Positions 37,096 to 46,100 of a DNA stretch of 64,000 bases are shown one piece after another. Where the stretch lies: contig NZ_CP031188.1 of NCBI RefSeq assembly GCF_003344925.1, forward strand, positions 1,424,501 through 1,488,500, written 5' to 3'. Within the stretch, counting starts at the first letter, position 1. Every line of letters begins with the position of its first letter. The position numbers were made by a program, and so were the translations under genes. A model generated the notes under the pieces. The model saw only the letters and a list, made by a program, of their open reading frames with translations. It searched no databases and had not been told where the DNA came from. The DNA comes from Flavobacterium arcticum (GTDB lineage Bacteria; Bacteroidota; Bacteroidia; Flavobacteriales; Flavobacteriaceae).

Positions 37096-37809
37096 GTGCT
37101 TGTAAAAACAAAAGCAATCGTTATCAGTGCGCTGCGCTATCAAGAAAAAGGCTTAATTGTAAAGTGTTTTACAGCCTCTGATGGGCTGAAATCCTATTAT
37201 GTTCGTGATGCTTTTTCATCGCGGAAAAGCACGCAAAAAACCGTTTATTTTCGCCCATTAAATATTCTAGAAATAGAGGCTACCCACAAAAATAACGGTA
37301 GGTTAGAGTATTTTAAAGAAGTACGATTAGCACACCCATATTATGCCATAAATACCGATATTGCCAAAACAGCTATAGCAATATTTATATCAGAAATATT
37401 GCACAACTGTATTAAAGAAGAGGAGCAAAACGAAAACTTATATGAATACTTAGAAACGGCTTTGCTTTGGCTTGATACACACGATGAGGTGGCTAACTTT
37501 CATTTAATAATGTTGCTAGAAATAACAAAGTTTCTTGGTTTTTATCCTGAAAGTACTACAAATGACAACTCTTTTTTCGAAATGTCTGATGGGGTTTTTA
37601 TACCCTATGAAACCATAAGCTGCCTCTCGGAAAAAGAAACATTATTGTTGCGAAAACTAATGGTATTAAAACCCGATAATGCTACTAAAGTATTTCATGT
37701 TTCGGAACGGCAGTCACTATTAAAAATATTGATGGACTATTATGCACTCCATTTAGATGGTTTTGCATACCCTAAATCTATCGAAGTACTTAGAGAAGTT
37801 TTTAATTAG
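37096..37809 (+). CDS. recO: DNA repair protein RecO
   Basis: A 237-residue RecO, which anneals DNA and loads RecA with RecR in gap repair. The N-terminal OB-fold begins MLVKTKAIVISALRYQEKG and the rest is the C-terminal helical domain, which in this family need not keep the zinc-binding cysteines. The start is a GTG that fits the family N-terminus. The C-terminus (SIEVLREVFN) looks complete. Its last 8 nt overlap the stop of the convergent prophage gene, so the prophage border falls at or within the recO 3' end. Confidence 0.94.
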   Translation: MLVKTKAIVISALRYQEKGLIVKCFTASDGLKSYYVRDAFSSRKSTQKTVYFRPLNILEIEATHKNNGRLEYFKEVRLAHPYYAINTDIAKTAIAIFISEILHNCIKEEEQNENLYEYLETALLWLDTHDEVANFHLIMLLEITKFLGFYPESTTNDNSFFEMSDGVFIPYETISCLSEKETLLLRKLMVLKPDNATKVFHVSERQSLLKILMDYYALHLDGFAYPKSIEVLREVFN

Positions 37810-38470
37810 CGGTTACTGCCACACCAGTTACAAAACCTGCTGCAAGCCATACATACCACTTTTTATACCAAGGTTCGGGTACTATTACATCGGCAGTTTT
37901 TATGGTATTAATCTTTATATAAGGGTTGGTGTTGGTAACATCGGTTACTAGCGTTTGTTTACCTAAAAACCACTTACGTTTAAAGCCAGTTATTACTGTA
38001 GTTTCTGTCCATGTAGAGAATGGGTGTATGGTAAAGCTGTCATTAGTCACTTTATACCCCATATTATACCATTTGGTAGTTGTAAAGCCTTTCCGTTCAA
38101 AACCGCTTGTTACTGTTGAGTCCTTTGTAAGGGTAGGGTATATGGGCGTATCAAAAGCAAAGGAAATAGGCTGTAGCTGTACATCACTTTTAAAGCGAGT
38201 TATGTGTTTTATAGTTTTAAATTCACTAGCAAGAGCAGCTAGTTTACTATCCTTTTCAATAAGCTCATTTTGTAGCTGCTCCTTTGTCATTTGCAGTGTT
38301 TTTATACTTGCTGTTGTAGTACCTAGTTTATTTTTATACTGCTTTATTGTATCGGTTAATGCTTCTTGGTTGTTATAGGTTCTTTTTCTAAAGTTTGCAC
38401 TACGCTCACATTGAAAAAAAAGTATAAGGACGAGTGCTGTAATTACAACATACGAGATGTATTGTTTCAT
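37802..38470 (-). CDS. DUF6549-like phage protein, spanin candidate
   Basis: A 222-residue protein with start ATG overlapping the endolysin stop (ATGA), so it belongs to the lysis module. Residues about 4-20 are hydrophobic and end in FFQC, a non-canonical lipobox-like site. A coiled-coil segment follows (about 40-85), then a beta-rich part with DVTNTNPYIKI. The C-terminus has a second hydrophobic segment (WYVWLAAGFVTGVAV). An outer-membrane lipid anchor plus C-terminal transmembrane helix is the layout of a unimolecular spanin; alternatively it is anchored by both helices. A GTG start 4 codons earlier is possible. Confidence 0.7.
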   Translation of the reverse strand: MKQYISYVVITALVLILFFQCERSANFRKRTYNNQEALTDTIKQYKNKLGTTTASIKTLQMTKEQLQNELIEKDSKLAALASEFKTIKHITRFKSDVQLQPISFAFDTPIYPTLTKDSTVTSGFERKGFTTTKWYNMGYKVTNDSFTIHPFSTWTETTVITGFKRKWFLGKQTLVTDVTNTNPYIKINTIKTADVIVPEPWYKKWYVWLAAGFVTGVAVTAN

Positions 38471-38997
38471 AGATTTACCCACTGATAAATCTTGCCATCT
38501 ATGGTCTCGGTAAAAAAGTCTTCGTTATCAATTTTTGCTTTTAATGTTCTCCATGTATTACCAAAAGTTTTTTCGAGATGAGGATAATCTTTAAACGATT
38601 TCCAATCGCCACCCCAACTCCACCCAATGGCTTTAAAATGGTTAATAGCTTCCATCCAGTCGGCTGTACCGTCATTATCATTATCGGATTTTCTATTCCA
38701 TGATGCCGATTCAAATGTTCCGTTACCATCTTTATCTAAAAGGATTAAGATGTCTATTGCTAGCCCATAGTTGTGTATAGATTGCCAAGCTTTTGCATTT
38801 GTTACTTTGTTACCAGGTTTAGTTCTCCCTTGTGCATAAAGCTCTGCTTGTTCTTCGGCAGTGCGTAGAGTACTACTAAAGCGGAGTCTTACGCCTTTAC
38901 CTAGTAACTTATTGTTTACATATTTGTAAGCTTCGAGTACTTCGTTGCGCATACTAGGATGCAGCATTTTAATTCTTTCAATTGTTAGTTGGTCCAT
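38467..38997 (-). CDS. Phage endolysin, M15 family peptidase
   Basis: A 176-residue M15-type zinc peptidase, a probable L-alanyl-D-glutamate endopeptidase. Zinc and catalytic residues are visible: H75 and D82 in SIHNYGLAID, and H140 in DYPHLEKTFG. Between them are two calcium-loop-like segments, DKDGNG (88-93) and DNDNDG (105-110), reminiscent of the calcium-binding loop of the T5 endolysin. No signal peptide, so it needs the holin for release. It overlaps the holin gene by 20 nt and the spanin candidate by 4 nt. Confidence 0.92.
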   Translation of the reverse strand: MDQLTIERIKMLHPSMRNEVLEAYKYVNNKLLGKGVRLRFSSTLRTAEEQAELYAQGRTKPGNKVTNAKAWQSIHNYGLAIDILILLDKDGNGTFESASWNRKSDNDNDGTADWMEAINHFKAIGWSWGGDWKSFKDYPHLEKTFGNTWRTLKAKIDNEDFFTETIDGKIYQWVNL

Positions 38998-39520
38998 TAC
39001 TATTTTTATTACTAAATCGTTCTAAATCGAGATCTTTATTAAATGCCTTAATTTTTGATATCCATCCCAACGGCGGAAAAACCCCATTGGTTAGCGCACT
39101 CATATTCATAAAAGCAGAGCCCGCAGGGTATAATATTACAATTAGTCTTGTTACTATTTTTAAATAATCGTAAACCAGTGTTGCTTCTTTAACTACATTA
39201 TGTATTATCTCGAAAAGAATAGCAGCTCCGGCACACATTGCTAGTTTGGTAATTAAACCGACAGCATTTTTTTTAAACGTAAAATCTTTAGCTTTTAGTG
39301 CATGGTATATACTACCTACAACGTGGTCTATTGCTATACACGTTAAAACTCCAGCAATATAGCTACTATTAGAGATACTCCATTTTGTAATCTCTGAGAT
39401 TAACCATGTTATTGCACTAAATGGTAGTGACAGTAAAAAAACTGATTTAAGCTTTATAACGATACTTCCGTTATGCAATAATAGTAAATGCTTGAATGTA
39501 AATAACAGTAAAAAATTCAT
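38978..39520 (-). CDS. Phage holin family protein
   Basis: A 180-residue membrane protein with about four hydrophobic segments (near 25-45, 52-68, 88-106 and 122-140). Size and position directly before the endolysin fit the phage holin superfamily represented by phi29/Cp-1-type and Bacteroidota holins. It would make lesions in the inner membrane to let the M15 enzyme reach the peptidoglycan. The end is hydrophilic, N/K-rich. Start choice between nearby ATG codons is uncertain. Confidence 0.8.
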   Translation of the reverse strand: MNFLLLFTFKHLLLLHNGSIVIKLKSVFLLSLPFSAITWLISEITKWSISNSSYIAGVLTCIAIDHVVGSIYHALKAKDFTFKKNAVGLITKLAMCAGAAILFEIIHNVVKEATLVYDYLKIVTRLIVILYPAGSAFMNMSALTNGVFPPLGWISKIKAFNKDLDLERFSNKNSNGPTNN

Positions 39521-39555
39521 TATGTGTTATTTAAGAAATATTTTGCTGAAAATTT

Positions 39556-40866
39556 TTATTCAAACTGGATAGTAAATCTATCGGTAAACGTCCCTGCCTC
39601 AGAGAAAAATGTATAATCAGAAGATTTGAGGTTATGAGTAATATTTTCAAGATTATCTACAATAAAAATTGTGGGTAGCTCTTCGAATAATCCTGAAATG
39701 TCTTTGAGGGTTAGAGTATATGTATCAGCTATGGTAAGATATAATTTTAAACCAAAAGTATTACTGTTAGAATAGTTTTCATCTTGGTAGATAAGCCAGT
39801 TTTCATTGTTTTTTGTAATTGATAAACTGTTACGATCTCCTTCAAAGTCTCCTTGATTAATAAAATTATTATTGTATTGTTTTCTGTCATAACAAATTGC
39901 TCCAATAGGGAAATTAATATTTTGCTGAAACAGGTTTATATGAAATCGGTCGGGTATTGAATAACCAGTATTTGTTATAATCATTTCAGGTGTGAAAATA
40001 ACGTCATCAAAAGACGAATCAAGTTTTTTTATAAAGAATGCTTGAAAAGGATAGATTTCAATATTATTCTCGCTGTAACTGCTTGTTGTTAAATTGTGTA
40101 AATTGTAAACATTACCTTGTGAATTATTTGACCTATATTCCCAAATATAGAAGCGGGGATAAATTACATTTTTATTTATTTCATAAAACTTTCTCAAAGA
40201 TAATTTTGCGGGGTAAGGGTTTCCTATAAAATTAAATCCAGACCTTTCATAAACTATGGGGAAATTGATGACTCCAGAATTTAAAGTACCAATAGAAAAA
40301 TTATCAATATTGACATTCCAGTTCGTAGGTGTCGAGGGGAAGTTATTAGGTGTTCTTACCATATATCCTTTACCGGCAAGGGTTATTTCGGTATTTGGAT
40401 TTATAGATACATATAAGTCGGTTCCCTCATCATAGGAATAAAATCTGTTGTCTAATGTTTCAGGAGATATTGACTTTAATGGAATTCCTGATATAGCTGA
40501 AGCAATGTGGTTATAATCTAAACGTTGCATATTTTCAAATACTCTTTCTATACTTATTCTTGCTGTAGGAGCAGCATTACTTTTACTTAATAACATAAGA
40601 TTACCCTTATGTTTTACGGTTATTTGAGATGTATCTTCTTGCTCTAAGTTGTTCAGTACTTTAATATGAGTATCAGCCGTAATGGTAATTGTTGCTGTGC
40701 CTGTTACAAACAAGTTTCTGGATGTAAAGCTACCTGCTTCTTCAGTAGTGTAATTACCATCAATGTAAGCATTTGTATAGGTTGTTGGTATACCATTATC
40801 CCATTGAGAACCATCCCAACGGGTGCTTTGTATAGGTCTATTAGGTTTAGATATTGCTGCATACAT
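39556..40866 (-). CDS. Phage fibre-cluster protein with T9SS type C-like architecture
   Basis: A 436-residue protein encoded 1 nt after a tail fibre gene. Its parts look like a secreted flavobacterial T9SS type C cargo: RWDGSQWDNGIPTTYTNAYI and a beta-repeat near 20-95, GFNFIGNPYPAKL at about 210-225, and a C-terminal LYLTIADTYTLTLKDISGLF ... IFIVDNLENITHNLKSSDYTF ... GTFTDRFTIQFE. This end matches type C sorting domains. There is no signal peptide, and an in-frame stop lies four codons before the ATG, so it cannot use the Sec/T9SS route as is. I infer a virion or fibre-tip protein built from captured host surface-protein modules. Confidence 0.8.
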   Translation of the reverse strand: MYAAISKPNRPIQSTRWDGSQWDNGIPTTYTNAYIDGNYTTEEAGSFTSRNLFVTGTATITITADTHIKVLNNLEQEDTSQITVKHKGNLMLLSKSNAAPTARISIERVFENMQRLDYNHIASAISGIPLKSISPETLDNRFYSYDEGTDLYVSINPNTEITLAGKGYMVRTPNNFPSTPTNWNVNIDNFSIGTLNSGVINFPIVYERSGFNFIGNPYPAKLSLRKFYEINKNVIYPRFYIWEYRSNNSQGNVYNLHNLTTSSYSENNIEIYPFQAFFIKKLDSSFDDVIFTPEMIITNTGYSIPDRFHINLFQQNINFPIGAICYDRKQYNNNFINQGDFEGDRNSLSITKNNENWLIYQDENYSNSNTFGLKLYLTIADTYTLTLKDISGLFEELPTIFIVDNLENITHNLKSSDYTFFSEAGTFTDRFTIQFE

Positions 40867-40867
40867 A

Positions 40868-42208
40868 TTAATCGGCTAATTTTAATTTTCCAAATACCAT
40901 TGCAGAAAATTCTTCTAGTATAGTAACTCCTGCAAGCGAATAGAAACCGTAGGTTATAGGGAGTTCATCAGGAGCGTGATGTAATACAAAACCATCGGTT
41001 ACAAGCTCAATGTTTCCTGTGCTTGCTTGTAGAAAATTCAGGAAATAGCCTGTTTCATAACTAACATTTGTGCTTAAAAGCATATTAATATTTTCTGCCC
41101 CGTTATATACTAGTGTTTTTCCAAAATCATCATTAACAATGGTATATAAACCATCAATTATAAAGCTGTCAATGATTTTTAATTCCTGTTTTTTACTATC
41201 ACTTTTCATAGCAAATGTATCATCATCTGCTTTAGCAGGAATAGTGTAGGTAACTATTTCTGCGTCATTGTTATTAGGCTGTTCAAACCGTATGTCTTTT
41301 TGCTTAGTGTCTCTTTTATAATCTAGCCCTATTCCGCTAACCTTTATAGCTTCATTGTTCATGTAAAATAAATGAGATAGGTTATAGATGTCACTTCCAG
41401 CTGCCGTTACCTGCTGTTGTGTAGGAATAATAGGTTCGGGTATTTGTGCACTGTTTGCAGTACTTATAAAATCATCTTCGGTAAAGTTTCCTTCATAAAT
41501 ATCGGGTTCGCCAACAAAGGTTACAAAATATAATACATCATCAGTTGTATAACTAAAAAAGTAAGTTTTATTGTATAAGTTTAGCTCCCAATATCCTTGA
41601 TTTATAACAGTAAGAAAATCACCATCGGGAATTTCTCCAAGCGGATTAATAACAGTATCATCAAGCCCTAGGATATCTTCGGTCGAAAGATTTGAGATGG
41701 GTAATGCATATAAATCATATAGATTTACGGATTGTCCGCCTGCCCCAAACACACCTTTGCCTCCCATCCATAAATAGTTAAGTTTTTCTACCGCCTGACC
41801 ATTTACTACTCTGTTTCCCCAAAACAATACAGGGCTGTCAGTAGCAGTTATAGTTGTAGTTATAGCATTTATTTTATCGATAACTTCTAACGGATATATT
41901 TCTTCTGTAATTGAACCGAGATATATTTTTTTGCCTCGGTTATCCTGATTATAATCAGTGCCGCCTGCTAGTGTACTCCTTGTGTAAATGACTGACAATA
42001 ATGCTGCGTGTAGCCCAGAAGCGCTACTGTAAATTTGTCCGTCGAGCGTAACCTGATTATAAGGGGTTGGTTCTAAGAGTACGTCTTTTCGTTCATAACA
42101 ATTAAAAATACTTAGGCTATTATTGTGTACTGTTGATGTATAATTTTTAAGATATTCAATGCCATTAAAAGAAAACCGGGTATCGCTTACGGTATTAATT
42201 ATAATCAT
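40868..42208 (-). CDS. Tail fibre protein with shared N-terminal domain
   Basis: A 446-residue protein. The first ~250 residues are paralogous to the start of the 1114-residue fibre protein at 43143: MIIINTVSDTRFSFNGIEYL against MIIINSLNESRFTFNGVQYF, then matching TRSTL/TRTTL, GKGVFG/GKGMWG, GDFLT/GDYLT and FSYTTD blocks. This is probably the virion-attachment part. The C-terminal part (about 290-446) is a different beta-rich domain ending in a segment with TNVSYETGYFLNFLQA. The gene is followed at once by the type C-like gene. Location: phage tail tip, host recognition. Confidence 0.78.
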   Translation of the reverse strand: MIIINTVSDTRFSFNGIEYLKNYTSTVHNNSLSIFNCYERKDVLLEPTPYNQVTLDGQIYSSASGLHAALLSVIYTRSTLAGGTDYNQDNRGKKIYLGSITEEIYPLEVIDKINAITTTITATDSPVLFWGNRVVNGQAVEKLNYLWMGGKGVFGAGGQSVNLYDLYALPISNLSTEDILGLDDTVINPLGEIPDGDFLTVINQGYWELNLYNKTYFFSYTTDDVLYFVTFVGEPDIYEGNFTEDDFISTANSAQIPEPIIPTQQQVTAAGSDIYNLSHLFYMNNEAIKVSGIGLDYKRDTKQKDIRFEQPNNNDAEIVTYTIPAKADDDTFAMKSDSKKQELKIIDSFIIDGLYTIVNDDFGKTLVYNGAENINMLLSTNVSYETGYFLNFLQASTGNIELVTDGFVLHHAPDELPITYGFYSLAGVTILEEFSAMVFGKLKLAD

Positions 42209-42248
42209 GATGCTTTTGTGTTTCTAAATCTTTTGTTTTCTTTTTGAT

Positions 42249-42274
42249 GTTTTTGATGATATATCATCAAAAAC
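42249..42274. other. 26-bp perfect palindrome between fibre genes
   Basis: GTTTTTGATGATA / TATCATCAAAAAC is a 26-bp perfect palindrome without a loop, in the ~78-nt gap between the two fibre genes. It may be a bidirectional terminator, a protein site or a recombination site. Confidence 0.6.
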
Positions 42275-42287
42275 TGAAAGGTTTATA

Positions 42288-43139
42288 TTAAGATAAGCTC
42301 CATTTTTTTATCATTTGAGCTTCAAACCAAGTTCTATTTACAGGAGCATTAACGCTAAAGAAAACAATCTGTTGGAGCTTTTTGTTATAATACTGTGATA
42401 GTCCTGCACGTTTGCCTATTGTTATTTTAAGATCGGGGTTTTCAGTTGTTCCTGTTCCTGATAATATGTTTTGAGTGACACCGTTGTATCTTATATAAGC
42501 CCCTCCGTTTTTAGCTCCAACAGAAATAGATTTTCGTTCATTGTCTATTAAAGCTCCATTGGTGTACAATGCGCCATTAATATCTGGCGCAGTAATACCA
42601 TCGTAATAGGAAAACTTTTCATCAGGCAATGCGCCAGCAACATTATTAAATGCGATAAAAGACGGATTCCCAACTAATCCATGTAGGCTACCTATAACGG
42701 TGTAACCACCAGTATCGGGCGGAACTTCACATATTATATTAAACATCCCTATTTTCAAAGTAGTTACCGTTTCATTAAAAAATTTGTTACCTGAAAAATC
42801 AATGGCAGGTAGTCCGTAACTTGTAATTATACCATTGTCATATATAATGGGTTGATAATCATAATTGTCTTGCAAAAGGTCATACCCTGAACCGCTTTGC
42901 TCATAAAATGTAGTTACATAGCCCGTACCAGTACCGCAAAAACCTATAATGCTTTGCTCATCAATCATATCTGATTTATAACCAATATCTGTTTCCGAAT
43001 CGTCGTTACTCCTTCTTATTCTTACGCACTTCGATGAATTTTTGGTGAACTTTATTAATGAATAAGCAAGTTGTCCGCTATCCATTACATCAAATGGAGC
43101 AGGGGTGTTACTCTGTAACCTTAGTAAGTTGTTTTGCAT
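42288..43139 (-). CDS. Phage fibre protein with arabinofuranosidase B-like lectin motif
   Basis: A 283-residue protein. The stretch AYSLIKF ... CVRIRRSNDDSETDIGY ... FCGTGTGYVTTFYEQSGSG resembles the N-terminal part of alpha-L-arabinofuranosidase B (ArabFuran-catal) and related concanavalin-like domains found in phage tail proteins. The rest has a beta-sandwich look and ends ...WFEAQMIKKWS as LamG-like domains do. It is likely a sugar-binding receptor-recognition protein; enzyme activity is possible but not shown. The long fibre gene lies 3 nt upstream. Confidence 0.75.
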   Translation of the reverse strand: MQNNLLRLQSNTPAPFDVMDSGQLAYSLIKFTKNSSKCVRIRRSNDDSETDIGYKSDMIDEQSIIGFCGTGTGYVTTFYEQSGSGYDLLQDNYDYQPIIYDNGIITSYGLPAIDFSGNKFFNETVTTLKIGMFNIICEVPPDTGGYTVIGSLHGLVGNPSFIAFNNVAGALPDEKFSYYDGITAPDINGALYTNGALIDNERKSISVGAKNGGAYIRYNGVTQNILSGTGTTENPDLKITIGKRAGLSQYYNKKLQQIVFFSVNAPVNRTWFEAQMIKKWSLS

Positions 43140-43142
43140 TTT

Positions 43143-46100
43143 TTATTGATCTTGAGTGTACCAAATCTCTACTGTTTCGCTTATGTACCTCATACAAATC
43201 ATGTTTAGAACATTAGGCACATAGGGTGTGTTTCCTACTATGGTAGTTCCTGCCGGAGGGGTAAAACTGGCAGCATTGTGGTAGATAACTTGTATAATAC
43301 CCTGTACTGCATCGGTTGTATTAAGAGTAACATCTACTGTTACAGGGGTGGTTCTTGTCCCGAATTGCTTATAACTAACAAAATCTATAGTAGATGAGCT
43401 ACTTATACCTTGAGTTAGCTTTCCTTTACTTTCTTTAGTATCTACGTATTTTTTTTGTACATAGTCGAGGTCTGTTATGTTTGGTGTAAAATCGGAATTG
43501 CTCCTGATACCCCTTTCGTAATCTATATTAAAGCTTTTAGTAATTCCTACACCATCATTTACAACTATTTGTGTGCTCCCACCTTCTACTGTAAACCCTG
43601 AAAATGCCCCACTTGAAATATCAGTTGTTGAAAATTGTAACCAACCGTCCTCATCACTAAATTGTATATATGAGTTAACTATAGAACCATTTAGTTCAAT
43701 TTTGTTAGTGTCCGACAATTCAATATTTCCAGTAATAGGACTTCCAACTTCTGTGCCTGTTAAAGGGATTGCATTGTCAGCATTAGTATTAATCTGATTT
43801 TGTAACTGGTAAAAAGCATTTCTGACTTGAGAGAGTTCAGTTATTTGATCTGTACTTCCATCAGCAACTGTATGAGAGCCTACAAGGTTAGTTTTTACAG
43901 CATAACTAAAACTTGATGCCGTACCATCTCCTTTAATATAGTGGGAACTGTTTCCATCTGTTATATTTAACGTACCCGTAGGTATTGATAAGCCTCCTGT
44001 TGTAATGGTGTTTGTGGTAGTCGCTCCTGTATCAGTAACGTTTTGCAGGTCTTGAATGGCGACATCATCTACATATTTTTTTTGAACATAGTCGAGGGCT
44101 GTAATGTTTGACGTGAAATCAGTAGTACTTGTTATACCTTTTGCGCCTGAAATATTTGTTTCTATTGATAGATTTCCATCTAAACCACTCAAAAAGAATG
44201 AAGTGTATTCACTACTTGTTAAATCGTCTATTTGCATTTTAAGGTATTCATCAGTATTATTTATACTCATATTATAATCTAAGCCATCAGGTTGTAACCA
44301 TTTAATACCTAAAAAGCCATCAAACTCAATATCCCCAGTAACAGGATTTCCTTCCTCTGTACCTGATAAAGGTATTGCATTTTCTACTTGAGCTTGTAAT
44401 GACCAAATAGCTTCTTGAAAATTAGTAGAAGATGTTACAGGAGTGTTTGAGCCTGTGTTTATACCTATCCACTGAGAGCGCATCTTGGTGTCAATATCTG
44501 AAATAGTACCATTACCTAATACCATTTGCTGACTGTTACCATTTAAAAAAGAAACATCTGTACCATTCCAATATCCAAAGCCTACACCTGATGGAAGACT
44601 ATCATCTACATATTTTTTGTTGGTAAGGTGAGTATCTAATGTAGGAGTATCTATAATAGTAGTAGGTGTAGAAGAAAAAGATGTTTCAGAAGATACCTTC
44701 AAGGTATTAGTATTTATCTGGTAATCATCTCCTAAGAACAAAAATTTACCAGTATTTCCTGCTGTAAGATTTACATCTTCACGTCCTGTAATGTATAAGT
44801 CTCCGTTATTATTAAGCTCTATTACATTACCATCGTTAGTTGTATCGTTAATATCTCTTATATAATCAACATAAGTATTTCCAGTACTTTTAAGATTAGG
44901 ACCTATAATTACACTCCCATAACCTACTAATATAGACCCTCCAGTAGAAGAGATACTAACATTTGATGCGTTTCCACTGATATAAACTCCCTCTGTATTG
45001 TTAAATGTTATCTGTCCTCCAGCATTAGCATTTAATCCTACTGTACTACTCGCATCAAACTCTAGATTTCCAGTAACAGGGTTTCCTTCTTCTGTTCCTG
45101 TTAAAGGTATTGGATTGCCAACTTGATTGTTTACATATTCTTTATCTACTAAAGAGCGGTCTGTATAGTAAGCTGAATAATCAGCATCATATTTAAAACC
45201 TCCATTTCCAGCATTTACCGTAATATCTCCATTACTCCCTGCACTAAATCCATCTAATGATGAGAAAGACAAACCATTACTTCCTCCACCTATGACTAAC
45301 CCAATTTCCTCATCAGTATATATATACGAACCATTGTAACTTATAAGGTTTATATTTCCATTACTGGTTATACCTCCTGTTGTTATACTGTTTGTAGTAC
45401 TACTTCCGTTATCAGTAATAGCCTGCAAGTCTAAACCATTCAACCCCTCATGTAATGCAGATTCATATACGACATTATCATTTTGTGTTGCTGCAGGGAA
45501 AGTTATAGTGTAATCTCCCACAGGGGTATCGACTAAAAATTTTTGGGTATAATCGCCTAATGTACTACCGAAACCACTACCGTGAAATTCGGTAATCATA
45601 CCTGTATCTGTATCTTTATGTATGGCACCAATACTGGCAAAGTTTCCTGTTTGTAAAACATTTTCATAATCAACCTCGATGGTTACATTATTATTTGTAG
45701 TCGATACAAGATCATCAGCTACCAGTGTGCCGTTATATACGCCTGCTGCGCCTACAAACTGTATAAAATACAATATAGTATCAGTAGTGTAGCTAAAATA
45801 GTAACTTATAACACTGCCATTTTCATCAAGCTCTCCTGCGTCATTAAAATCACGTTGTACACTATTGGCTTTTGTTAGATAGTCGCCTGTTGGTATATCA
45901 CCTAACGATATAATTGTAGCACCTTGATTATCTTCGATATCAGTTGGCGTAATTTTAAAGACACTTTTTAATTTGAAGTGAAATGACTGTACAGTTCCTC
46001 CAAAATTTGCACCACTTGCACTACCCCACATGCCTTTTCCAGGTGTGAAATCAAATAGATATCGAACTCCATTTCGGGTAAAATCAAATGTAACAGGGGC

